In this document: in pieces, positions 11,480-21,667 of the stretch | Numbering within the stretch: the first letter of the stretch is position 1 | How the letters are laid out: each line of letters opens with the position of its first letter | From: Corythucha ciliata | Taxonomy: Eukaryota > Arthropoda > Insecta > Hemiptera > Tingidae | Length of the DNA: 64,000 nt | Reading direction: 5' to 3' | NCBI GenBank assembly: GCA_038030265.1 | Contig: CM075938.1 | Span: 6,735,009 to 6,799,008 of the forward strand | The notes under the pieces: model-generated | What the model was told of the DNA's origin: nothing | Database searches by the model: none | The model's input: only the letters and a program-made list of their open reading frames with translations | Program-made: the position numbers and the translations under genes

Positions 11480-11990
11480 TTTGTTGCAGAAATGACTATT
11501 TTGAGAAAAAAGAGTGCTTTACTCTTCAGTGGTTTGACCAGCAAAATTATTCAAACGATCCTTGCGATTTTCAACACACTAAAAATCATTGAAGCCTCAC
11601 GTGAACTGAATGTGAACGCTCAACAAATCATCAGAAGATATCGATCCGGCAGCTGACTGTCGAACAGAGTGAATTTCACTACTTATACGAATTTCGACGT
11701 TATTTGTAAATCAGGGGTTATTGTGCAGAAATGGCTAAATTAAAGTAGAGAGTCACATACAATAATACATAATAGCAAATTAACTAAAAACGTCGAAATT
11801 CGTATAGTAGTAAGTTCACTCTATTTGACAGCCAGCTGCTGGGGCGACATTTTTTTATACTTTGGTGGGCGTTCACAGTCAGTTCCATTTAAAGTGCGAT
11901 GAGGTTTTCATGACGTTTAGCATGTTGAAATTTGCAAGGATTGTTTGGAATTTTGCAGGTCAAAACAAGCAATTTTGACGATTTCACACG
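11480..11990. repeat. Diverged palindrome of family F
   Basis: A central hairpin (about 11640-11865) carries CCGGCAGCTGACTGTCG opposite CAGCCAGCTGCTGGGGCG, with GTCGAAATTCGTAT-type inner arms. The outer arms AAACGATCCTTGCGATTTT and AAATTTGCAAGGATTGTTT also pair. It is clearly older than the 6.9-kb and 28.7-kb members. Confidence 0.6.
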
Positions 11991-13540
11991 ACACGCATCT
12001 TTGCAGTCCATCGGATGATCTTGCGAAGTGCAGTGTCGATAGGCAGGGGTTCGGCCGATTTGAGATCAGGTTTTTAATTGACATTTGACTGTGGTTCGTC
12101 CTTTATACTGTGATTCGAGCGGTCTGTGGTTGATTTTGTAGGCCGTGTCTTGGTTAGACCATTTTTTGGTTCAAACCCCCTGTTGTTCGACCAATTTATG
12201 TTTAGACTGTTGTTGCAACCTATGAATATTGAGGTATTCCATACATTATAGCCTTTATAAACTGGAGATTTCGCTTCAGAGCGTTTACTTTGGTATAATA
12301 AAGCCTCAGAAACTAACCGACTGCATAAGAGAAGCCGCAGTCGTCAGCATTCGAAACTGTTAATTTCACCACGCACTAGAAGCCCTCGTAGTGTGCCCGA
12401 AATTCAACTCCAGTCTCTTAATCTTTCTTAACATGCCTCCCCCTTCTCCCATGGTCGAATATACTTCCTCCGTCTTTCGTGTCAAGGAAAGTATAACAAG
12501 TGCTCGGAGGAATTTGTCCCCGTGTTTCCGGTGGTGCGGAGGGGCAGAAACCAATGGGTCATTAAACAGATTCACACCTATATAGAGATCATTCCATTTC
12601 CAAATTGACCGCTAATGTGCCTGGAGTTGGGAAATTGTTTTCCTTAATTTTTGTGACCCAGAGTGTCGCAACTGTGAAACAAATGTATTGAATAACAACG
12701 GAAAACGAGAATGTGGGCCACCCTGAAATGGTTTTAAATTTATTTTATTTTATTTATTTATTTTAATTTGGAATTTAACTTTAGAAAAAACGCGTCTAAC
12801 AGTGTCCCTTGGACGACAAGGCTGTATCGGACACCTCAAAAACGTGTACAAACACATTGAATGTATACCATACAGCTTCAAAGTATTACCTATGTTTGCT
12901 AAATTTTTTCCGAAAATGGGCGCCCACAAAACCAATTCTTGGCGGGAGGGTTTTGCATTACTTCAGATGGGCCAATTTTCGGAAAACTGGCAAACCGAGA
13001 GAAATTGGCCAGGCGGAACGCCACATTTCCACGCTGCTTCCGTTTGTATCAGCCTCATCGTCCAAATGACGCTGAAGGTATTATTTACGCTGTAAACAAA
13101 TACCGCATACAATTTACTATTCATTATGAAAACCCCGACTACTTAACTTGATTACGTCATGACAAATGCCAACAGATTTCTTATGCATAAACCAGTGAGA
13201 AAAAGAAGTCAACGCCACGATATTTCACTTCCAAATTGAACTAACATCGCGTGTTTGATTTATGTAGCCGATGAGCTCAAGAATGCAATGATCCCATCGA
13301 GTGATGATTCACAACCGGTGAGAAATCGGTTTATTTGAAAAATTCGCCTTAATCGTTCAAACTGAAATAAATTAGGAACCTGGAATTCCGCCGTTGTCAT
13401 TCTTTTTTTTTTTTTTTTTTTGCATAATTTTTGCGTAGGTAGGGAAATATCCTGATTCGTTTTAAGTCGGATGCGTACAAATTGCCGGTTAGTACGCAAA
13501 TTAAAAGACGCCAAAAAAATTTAAAGTTAATTAAAGCGTT
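11991..13540. other. Unassigned sequence upstream of the transporter gene
   Basis: No domain-bearing frame was found. Overlapping 60-97-codon frames near 12400 and 12800-13100 are not recognisable. The region should include 5' flank, promoter or earlier exons of the SLC6 gene, but no core promoter could be singled out. Confidence 0.25.
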
Positions 13541-13547
13541 TTGAAAT

Positions 13548-13748
13548 ATGGAAGAGGAGGTGATGGGAATGCAGTGTTCTTTGTGGACTACGTTGACGTT
13601 CCGCCTAACAATAAGAATGTATTCGCCGTCGAAGGTAATTAAAAAAGGTGTTAAAAAGGATTGTCAATTTTGCAATTAGCACAATATCATCTTTTTAGAG
13701 AAAAAACGTCGCACCGATAAGAAACTAACGCCAACAGAGGACAACTAA
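13548..13748 (+). other. Candidate small exon pair, uncertain
   Basis: A short frame ending GTC GAA G|GTAATT (donor after 13635) reads a well-formed peptide (NAVFFVDYVDVPPNNKNVF). A T-rich acceptor ending TTTTTAG at 13699 is followed by a lysine/arginine-rich stretch and a TAA at 13746-13748. Phase is compatible across the 64-bp gap, which is about as short as insect introns get. No family is recognised and the segment may be coincidence. Confidence 0.2.
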
Positions 13749-13980
13749 AGTGGGATCTGCAAACAAAAAACAAAACAAAAAAAAAAATAGAAGAGAGAGG
13801 GAAAAAATGAGTCCCCCGAGGTTGTTACACGGCCGCACAACTCTGGCCGTCAAGCTAGTGCCCTCAGGAGTTGTGTCCAGGTCGGGATACTGGAAAGTAC
13901 TGGTATTTTTTTTTAATATTTGGGCGAAATTATTTATCCGTGTTTCGTGTTCAACCAGAAGTCCGGTTGTTCCGGAAGGG

Positions 13981-14372
13981 ATGGAGGAAAGGCTCTCCTC
14001 GCGTAGCCCTTTCTCTTCGCCCAGATTACTTCGTTCGGCTCGTCTCGATCAACGGCTTCTTGTTATTCCCAGTTCGCACCCGGAGGCTCGGGTACGAATC
14101 GCTCTCGGTGCCACGGATGAAGTGGCGGGACTCCATCATCATCATCCTCCTCTTTCTTCTCATCATCAGCCACATCACCAATTTCAAAATCACATTCTTC
14201 ACAGTCAGAACCAGCAGCATCACCCGTTGCGTTTTCACAATAATAACACGTGGGATCGTCAGGATGTCATCAGTCTGGCGTCCATTGGTATGGGATCGAC
14301 GGATGGTCGTAAATTGACCATAAGACGCGTACCGACTTCTCCGTCGGAGCTTTTAAATATTGCGTCAGGAAG
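13981..14372 (+). CDS. SLC6 transporter gene, 5' coding exon (cytoplasmic N-terminal tail)
   Basis: Open frame ending at a strong donor, AG|GTGAGT, with two bases of a codon left over. Its phase fits exactly to the exon at 53206. It encodes a hydrophilic, low-complexity tail: a histidine/glutamine-rich stretch (HHHHPPLSSHHQPHHQFQN) and then a more ordered end (DVISLASIGMGSTDGRKLTI, RRVPTSPSELLNIASG). The start is uncertain. ATG at 13981 has a good context (GGGATGG) and follows a plausible acceptor (TTCAACCAG, ending 13958). An in-frame ATG at 13807 is possible if there is no splice there, but the intervening 13900-13950 sequence is T-rich and looks intronic. Long variable cytoplasmic N-tails are usual for insect SLC6 proteins. 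Assignment to SLC6 rests on frame-compatible joining, not on homology of this exon. Confidence 0.6.
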
Positions 14373-15947
14373 GTGAGTGCAATTTTTTTGCAGTCCCGGC
14401 AAAAATTCTTTCCCACTTGTACCTATTTTTTTTTTGGGGCATGCTGCCTCTCTGATTTTTCAACAAATCTCTCGTAGAATGATTCGGTGTTGGCACGATT
14501 TTAAATTTAGAAGATATTATTTACAATTAAGTACCAAAAATGAGAAATTATTGGGTTCGAGGAGTCCCTTTTTCGGAAAGTGCTCAGCGGACGGAGATTT
14601 TTTAATAGCGACCTCACTAATCGAAACGCGAGGTTTTTTTTTTTTTTTTTTTACATCAGGGAGCATAGGGATCAACGCCCTATGCTCCTCATGACTGGTG
14701 AACTGGGGGTGAGGGGGCATTTAAGCCGGCTTGCTCCAATCCAATGCCCGCAGCGAGAGAGGCATGCGGGAGCAAAGTGAGTAGGAGGATCCTCGAGGGA
14801 CGGTCCTATCAGGGCATTAGAGGGCATCAGGAGGTCATTTTCGTCCTTAGTGTTTCTCATCGTCTGCTACCAAGCTTCGGCATCCTCTTCTGTCCTTTTT
14901 CAACTTTTAAGTGCATTCTACATTCATCACTGGGTTTAGTTTAAATCTGTCACAAATTAATAAAACTTGACCGTTTTCAAGTCTCAGCAGGGCAAGTTGG
15001 TTCATCTTGCGTTGAGGGGACTTTGTTGAAAATCAAAATACATATTAAAATATGAATGTATTACGAGGCTTCCAACCCACGTGGCCAAGACATAGACGTA
15101 AAATTAAATCTTTGATCGCGACTAGAAAAGACAATTTAGACTTTCCCTCTCAACTCATGGCGAAGGCAATCGAAGAATCATGAGAATTGAATTCTAATAG
15201 CTCTATTATGCCTTCCTGCCGAAGATTTTTATGCTTTTTGTTATAGAAAACAAGCTTTTGAGTATTGAGCTTAGAGAGAAGTTTTGTGCGGTCATGCAAA
15301 TGTCTGTGGTATTTCCCTTGTCTCCTTCTTATGTGTCTTGACCTAGGCGAGTTGTTGCCTCTTCAGGGCGATGGTATTTAAAAGCCGGTTGTTGAGACCG
15401 AGGCAGCCGTCTGAATAAAGAGGTGGGGGGGGGGAGAATATTTGTCTTTCTTTTGTAAAGTACAAAACTATTGTTTGGGGACCCTGAGTTCTAATAAAAA
15501 CGTGGCACATAGGTACATTTAATGATGGAAAAATCCGATTACTTCAAATTTAATTCTTAGTAAAATCTGGCCCGCTCTGTGGAAACGCTCAGTTTCATTT
15601 TTTGGCCCCTGTACGCTGAAGGGCATTGACCATTGTCGGAGGCACTCATAAACCGCTCCAACTTCCAAATCCAGGCACTCGAAAAAATTTCTCAATGTAG
15701 TAAAAACTGTCCACTTAACCCAGGCAATTTTTTTTTTAATGCTTTTTACTCCAAGCCGTGAGTATGGACAATTCAAAAGCATAAACAGTGCGTATACAGC
15801 GTTTAGCTCGTGTAAATAAATCAAATTATTTGTTTTCCCTCTCATAAGAATCACACACTCCATGTGGGTTTCCATGACTAACCCCAACATCCAAAGTAAA
15901 AGTTTCATTCTAACGCCAAATTGTTCTTTACGACCCACGTAATGATT
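14373..15947. other. Start of the roughly 38.8-kb SLC6 intron
   Basis: Begins with GTGAGTGC. It contains poly-T runs and a small inverted repeat near 14655-14690 (GGGAGCATAGG, CCTATGCTCC). A 139-codon minus frame at 15519-15938 adjoins the Copia LTR but shows no retroelement motif and is left unassigned. The intron runs to the acceptor at 53205. Confidence 0.5.
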
Positions 15948-16165
15948 TGTTAAAAAGTTCCACCATTTAGAGCTACGGTTATTGGTGGGAGGGGGGAATT
16001 ATTAAGTTTTAGAGTGAAAAATAAAAAAAAAACGGGCTATTTAGTTTTATTTTAACACAACTATTTTCAAGTTCAAAAAGCAGGTGGGATAAAAACAATA
16101 AACAAAAGGGTGAAGCCCCATTTGGTTAATTAAGACGATACATCTTTTGATGTTCTACTTCAACA
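15948..16165 (-). repeat. Copia 3' LTR (about 218 bp)
   Basis: On the minus strand it starts TGTTGAAGTAGAACATC directly after the polypurine tract GAGGGAGAA and ends TTTTTAACA, giving TGTT...AACA inverted ends. It contains an AAATAAAAC polyadenylation-like site. The pol frame runs a few codons into it. The left boundary is inferred from the TG...CA rule, because no second LTR is present to compare. Confidence 0.6.
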
Positions 16166-17022
16166 TTCTCCCTCATCGAAGAGATGTTCGTCATTCCGAT
16201 TTTGCTTGACAAGGCCATCAACCTAGGCTTTGTTAATGGCTTCGTTAGAACGTCAGCGAGTTGGAGACTTGAGCTGATAGGTTTCACGTCTAAAATTCCT
16301 TTTTGAACCAGCTCTCTCACATAGAAATGTCTAATTCTTATATGTTTTGTTCGCTTGTGAAACTCTGGATTTTTAGACAGTTTGAGAGCAGCTTCGTTGT
16401 CGATAAAAATTGTTGGAGTCTTTCGATTCTGTTCCAATTCTTCTATGAGTCTGCTTGCCCAAACGACTTCTCGAGCAGCCTCACTCGCAGCTACTAGCTC
16501 GGCTTCTGTAGTTGAAAGAGCAACACTTGATTGTCTCTGGCTCATCCATGATATAGGTCCACTTGCATGAATGCACAGAACTCCTGTGGTTGAACGTCCT
16601 GTCTCGACATCTCCAGCGAGATCTGCGTCACTGAATCCTTCGAGAGAAGAATCTCCAGGTCTGAATACAATTCCGGCGTCCTCAGTACCTTTGAGATACC
16701 TGAAAATTCGTTTTAATTTTATAATGTCTTCCGATGTTGGATTTTCTAATTTCCGAGACATCACGCCAACCGCGTAGGCTATATCTGGTCTGGTTGAAAC
16801 CATTAAGTACATAAGTCCACCGACTGCTTGGCGGAAAGGAAAATTCGTGGTTTTTTCTCTCCCTAGTTCAGTAGTTTCTTGTCCACTGATTATTGGTGTT
16901 GAAATCGGTTTGCATGAGGCCATGCCAAACCTCTCTAGTAGACGCCTAGTGTAATTCTTTTGATGAATTTTTATGGTACCATCTGAATCCTGCTGAATTT
17001 CTAGTCCGAGAAAGTAATTCAA
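16126..17022 (-). pseudogene. Copia pol, third fragment: end of reverse transcriptase and RNase H
   Basis: About 298 codons. It opens with the Copia signature NYFLGLEIQQDSDGTIKIHQ (start of the reverse transcriptase connection region). Next come VGGLMYLMVSTRPDIAYAVG and the Ty1/Copia RNase H with GFSDADLAGD, RSTTGVLCI, a conserved LSTTEAELVA and HIRIRHFYVRE. It ends after the polypurine tract, inside the LTR. The frame is shifted by one base relative to the preceding fragment (overlap 16946-17022, break near 17022-17028). Its RNase H acidic residues appear intact. In an intact element it would be one polyprotein with the other two fragments. Confidence 0.85.
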
Positions 17023-18229
17023 TCTTGAACTCCGTCTGCATCGCTCTCAAAAAATCATCTAGGAGAGTTTGGCTAGTCGAAGCTACAAGACCGTCGTCTA
17101 CGTAAAGAGCAACAACTATTTGATCGTTGTCCGCCATTTTAATGAAAACACAGGGATCTGCTGAGCTCTTTTTAAATCCCAGTTTTTCGAAAACTTGAGT
17201 AATTCGCTTGTGCCAACATCTAGCAGCTTGTTTCAGGCCATATAAGCTTCTCTTAAGCCTGCATACTCTTCTTGACCCATCATCGAATCCTTCCGGTTGT
17301 TCTATAAAAACTTCTTCGCCCTCGTCAAGCTTTCCGTAAAGAAACGCTGTAGAAACGTTAAAGTGGGTAAGAATCATATTTTTCTTTGCTGCGACACTTA
17401 GAATGGTTCGGATGGTGCTCATTTTCGTAACAGGACTAAATGTTTCGTGGTAATCAACTCCTTTCTTTTGTGAAAAACCTTTCACAACTAGCCTAGCCTT
17501 GCATCTTTCAACTGTGCCATCTGAATTCTCTTTGGCTTTGAAAATCCACTTGCAAGACAAGGTTTTCTTATTTGTAGGTAGTTTAACGAGCTCCCAAGTT
17601 TCGTTCTCTTTGAGAGACCTGATTTTGTCTGACATCGCTTGTCTCCATTTCTTTGCCTCTTCAGAACGAATCGCTTCTTCATAGGTTTCTGGAATTTGAG
17701 TTTCAGTTGCCAAGTGATTGACGTAACCGTATCTTTCTGGAGGTTGAATACGGCATCGATCTCGAAGTTTCACGGTCTGGTTTTCTTCTTCAAATTCCTC
17801 GTCCGAGAACCCATGAAAGTCTTCATTCTCATCATCGTCCATTATTTCTTGACAGTTTTCTTCTTCGTCACTTTTCTTCTCAATTTTATTTTCTTCTATT
17901 TCTTTACCATGTGTAATTTCTTTGTCGTGATTTTCGTCTGTTGGGATGGATATTACGGTCTGTGTGATTAATGGCTTTTCGTTGAATATAACATCCCTAG
18001 ATCTGATTATCTTTCTCCCGTGAGTCCAAATTCTGTATCCTCCGAAGTCATATCCGACAAAGATTCCCTTTACGGCTTTTTTATCAAACTTTTTCCTTTT
18101 TTGTTTCGGGATATGGACGAAGCATTCGCTTCCGACGATCCTTAAATGTTTGATGCTTGGTCTTTTCCCCAGCCAGAGTTCGAATGGTGACTTATGTTTT
18201 GAACCTGAGTTTCCTGTTCTATTCAACAC
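16946..18229 (-). pseudogene. Copia pol, second fragment: integrase C-terminus and reverse transcriptase
   Basis: About 427 codons. Residues 1-90 are the integrase C-terminal GKRPSIKHLRIVGSE and VGYDFGGYRIW region, followed by an acidic linker (residues 100-150). Reverse transcriptase starts near 180, with ERCKARLVVKGFSQKKGVDY, FIEQPEGF, SLYGLKQAARCW and the catalytic ALYVDDG at 374-380. Motif A reads HFNVSTAFLYG (residues 289-299), so asparagine 291 stands where Copia polymerases have the first catalytic aspartate. That alone would abolish activity. The last 25 residues are frameshifted nonsense. Confidence 0.85.
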
Positions 18230-18247
18230 GTAAACCGCTGCATTTGT

Positions 18248-19297
18248 CTATTCTGCCCACAATGCCTGCGGTAATTGGCCGTGAGAATGTAACATTGCTC
18301 TTGCTGCTTCGACAACTGTACGATTTTCCCTTTCGATAAAACCATTCATCTCACTGCAGTACATGGTCGTTAAAAGTTGTTCGATGCCATGTTCATCTAG
18401 AGTCTTTTTCATTTTTAAATTATCGAATTCACCTCCGTTGTCTGACATCAGAGCTCGGACCCGGTGACCTGCTCTATCGGCTTCTTTGAGTACCCGAAGG
18501 AACTTTTCGTGTACTTCTGACTTCTCTTTTACGAAATAAATAAATTTGAATCTTGTGAAGTCATCTTTAAAAAGAACAAAATAACGATAACCCGAAAAAG
18601 ACTTCGTAAACGGGCCACGGACATCGGCATGAATTATTTCCCCAGGAGAAGTCGCCCTTTGCCTGGTACCGAACTTCAATTTGTGCGCTTTTCCGTACAC
18701 ACAGCCCTCGCATAGCTCAGAATTACCGCTTAATTTAACCCCAAGCTCCCGTTCGATGACTCTTCTTGTATGTCGTTTGTCCTGATGGGCTAAACGTTCG
18801 TGATACAGCTGAAGCAATAGGTTCTGATTGGTAACTGCATTAATTGAAGAAACAGTTGTGTGCCTGTAGTTATTTTTAACGTCTAATTGATAAAGGCCAT
18901 TGTGACGAATTCGCCTTCCCGTCAGAATCGTCTTCCCATTGACTTCAAAAATGCACCTTTCTGCTGTTGACATGAACTTACTCTTGGCGTGTTTGTCATG
19001 TGCCGACAGAACTGAGAAAAGGTTCTTGTGCATGCTTGGCACCAACCACACGTTCGATAGAGTAACTTTAGAAATAGAGTTACCTTTCGAAATCGAAAGT
19101 TCTATGTCACCATAGCCCTCAGCATTCGCTGTTTTCCCGTCTGCGGTGGTAACTTTACGGGGACTAGTGAAAGATTTTATTGACTTGAACATTTTTTCAT
19201 TGTTACAAATATGGTTTGTTGCCCCATTGTCGACGTACCAGTTTGTACGGTCACTTTCAATCAGCTTATTGGCGAAAAAACGTAATTTTCTGATCAC
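18248..19297 (-). pseudogene. Copia pol, first fragment: protease and integrase core
   Basis: About 349 codons. The aspartic protease signature WYVDNGATNHI lies at residues 20-30, with DNG instead of the usual DSG. The integrase zinc-binding H-H-C-C set is H166, H171, C196 and C199. The catalytic triad is D225 (HADVRGPF), D286 (SDNGGEF) and E322 (NGFIEREN), with the expected 35-residue gap between the last two. The frame ends at TAG, and the same frame resumes in the next fragment, so this is a single nonsense change. No ATG begins the frame, and a stop lies four codons upstream, marking the 5' truncation. Confidence 0.85.
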
Positions 19298-19299
19298 AT

Positions 19300-21109
19300 C
19301 ACCATATCACCAATACTTCCGGAATTAAGTTTCCTCGCTAATAAGCTAATTCAAAACGTAGTAGATGTCGTCTGATCTGGATAAAAATAGGCTCTTTAAA
19401 TAGAAAATTTTGTGCTCTTTCCAATGGGCTCATCATTTTTGCCATGGCAACAATTATTGCGTGTGCAGCAAGCTGTTTCTGAAAAAATCAGAAAATGGCG
19501 GATATCTCGGAAACAAAGCGGAATTTCGGAAAAGTGCAAATAGTCATTTCGATCAGAAATTCGTTACCCCTTCACTGGTTTTTCTCTGTCCAGTCGCTTG
19601 TTGTACACCCTGTATACACATTCGCAAGATGGATTCGTATGACACAAAATTTTGTGTGAAACTACGTCTAAAGCCGAGTAAAATACCATCTCCGGAGGTG
19701 TCCTATATATCTGGAGCCATTCCTGATTTATGATTTTTTTCTTTATTAAACAAAAAAAAAGGATAATTTCTTTCAAAAATCCGCGATTTCTCTGCTTATA
19801 TCGCACCTAATCCAAATATTGATGGTAGTTTCAAGGACTACGGAAAATTACCTCTATGACCTCTCTGGTCTTAGCGACAAGATAGAGGCCTTTAGCCATT
19901 CACCCAAAAATTTGTGTGGCCTATGCTAATGGAAGTCTATTATCCCTTAAAAAATGGCGCCCCTTGAGAAGAAGGGGAAGTTTTTGTCCCTTTAAGGGCA
20001 TATTACCAACATTCTACCGTCCACTTGAATTGCAATTTGCTTTTAACATAATCATGCAAAAAACAAAATGTTGCCTCATGCCTTTTTTTCGGCAAACAAT
20101 TTTAAAAATACGAAAAATGTTTACTGCTACACCCGCCGTAACTCTCGAACCGTTGACTTTTTTTTGTAAATACTCATTTTCACGCTAAACCTCATAGATT
20201 TCAAAATATTTGAGAAATACTGGAACAAAGTAAGAATTTATTAACTCATTACCACCTCTCACCCAAACCCGTTGCTCTCCAAGTGGGGGAACTTTTTACC
20301 AATGGAGGGGGATGGGGGGTTGTAAGGAACAATTTGGCGTTGAAGGGAAACTTTTACTTTGGATGTCGAGGTTGGGTCGTTTTTTTTTTGTTTTTTTTTT
20401 ACTAATTGCGCCGTACTATCAGAATTTGACTTCCTGTCAGTTTTAGATATCTTCAGTTTTGATTTATCGTTACCGTTATGCTATTTTTTTGAGAATAAAG
20501 GAGAATGCCGCGAAATGGATGGACACCGTGTTGTTCTTGTAATTTATCACGATCCCGTTTATCAGTCGAATTAAATATTACGCAATTCTTGAAAAATATT
20601 CATTTTATGCAACGAGAGACGCTTGATTTGTTTTATCTTCTTAAATTGCAGACACACACAAAAAAAAGCGTTGGTCCATTAGTTAATGACTTGCGTTTTC
20701 TTCGCATCAATCTCACCACTGGAATTTTTGTACTAAAACCCCGCTATTGTCTATCGAACCGGCATTTTTGTACTACAAACTGCGGCTATTTTGTTTCACA
20801 ACTGAAAAAATTGTTCCACAGTAGCCCAGAATTTGGGGTTTTCCCCATGTATAAAAAAAAAAGAAAAAACTTCCCCATTCGTTCGCTCCTTTACGAAAAG
20901 TTCATTTGGCCTCTATGGCACTCTGAATGTTGGCAAACCTCTCCTCTGAAGCTAAAATTGGCGGAGCTTCAAGATAACCAAAGTTTGCAGAGAGAGATTT
21001 TTTTTTTTTTTTTTCATAAGAAAGAGCGTCAGCGGGGTTTATTTGTCCTACGTTGTATAACAGAATAGCGCCCCTATTCTTTACCTTTTTTAGTCAGGGG
21101 CCAAGTGAA
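19300..21109. other. Unassigned intronic sequence
   Basis: No retroelement motif continues from the Copia fragment. It contains an ACACCCTGTATACAC end-like sequence near 19605, several poly-T runs, and a 187-codon frame (20505-21068, plus) with no domain and low-complexity ends. Confidence 0.3.
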
Positions 21110-21667
21110 AATCAAGTTGAACGAAAATTCACTCTTTCAAAACCATATACATACATAATATTGAATTTTGATCCTTCGGAACCTAATTACACGATTTCTT
21201 GCTATTTGAAACCCAAATTTCGCGTATTTTTACTTCATGGTGGCCTGGGGCGGCCAGTGGATTTTGCTCTTTCAAAAACCTAATTTTGTGGGTTTTGCTC
21301 TTGTCAACCCCAATTTCACGGTCATTCACTTTTTCTACTTCAAATTTATTGGTTTTGGCTCCATCAAAAGTCATTTTCGGGAATTTACACTCTAAGAAAA
21401 ACCAAGTTCCACGGAAGTCCAGGTGGAATTCCATGGTACAGTTCCAGCGACCAGCGAACTGTCACCGGTTAAAGTCAGACTTTAGCACTTTTCATAATTT
21501 GGCTTAATTGGAAAAACCAATTCGTCGGCTTTTTCGCTCTTGCATATGCCGCGGATTCGTCTCCTTCAAACCCCAATTTCACGAATTTTTCTTACTTCAA
21601 ACCCCAATTTCGCACTCTTTCAAAATCCAAATTTCGTGCCTCGAGGTCTCTATCTAAAATCAGTTTA
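21110..21667 (+). repeat. Degenerate minisatellite array, family B, forward (left of insertion)
   Basis: Diverged units of about 30-35 bp built on CTCTTTCAAAAACC followed by AAATTTCGTGGGTTTT. The array is interrupted at 21667 by a TIR element and resumes at 24353 (GCAGGTTTGGCTGATTC). Confidence 0.65.

Larger units (their letters stand above)
15948..19299 (-). mobile_element. Copia-type LTR retrotransposon, 5'-truncated
   Basis: Minus-strand pol in the Copia order (protease, integrase, reverse transcriptase, RNase H), followed by a polypurine tract (GAGGGAGAA, minus, 16166-16174) and a 3' LTR. Gag, primer-binding site and 5' LTR are missing: the frame closes just upstream of the protease motif near 19299 and the next bases are unrelated. 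Pol is broken by one in-frame TAG near 18239 and one frameshift near 17025. The protease signature reads DNGA instead of DSGA, and the first reverse transcriptase catalytic aspartate is replaced by asparagine. This is a dead copy within the SLC6 intron, antisense to the gene. Confidence 0.85.

Noticed and set aside
13871..14317. 148-codon frame overlapping the SLC6 exon in another frame
   Set aside because: It lies in the same segment but lacks phase continuity to 53206; the frame ending at 14372 joins in phase.
15519..15938. 139-codon minus-strand frame beside the Copia LTR, considered as gag or env
   Set aside because: It lies downstream of the 3' LTR, not inside the element, and has no zinc knuckle or membrane-protein pattern.
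20505..21068. 187-codon plus-strand open frame
   Set aside because: No recognisable domain; ends in a poly-phenylalanine run; codon use looks like random AT-rich DNA.
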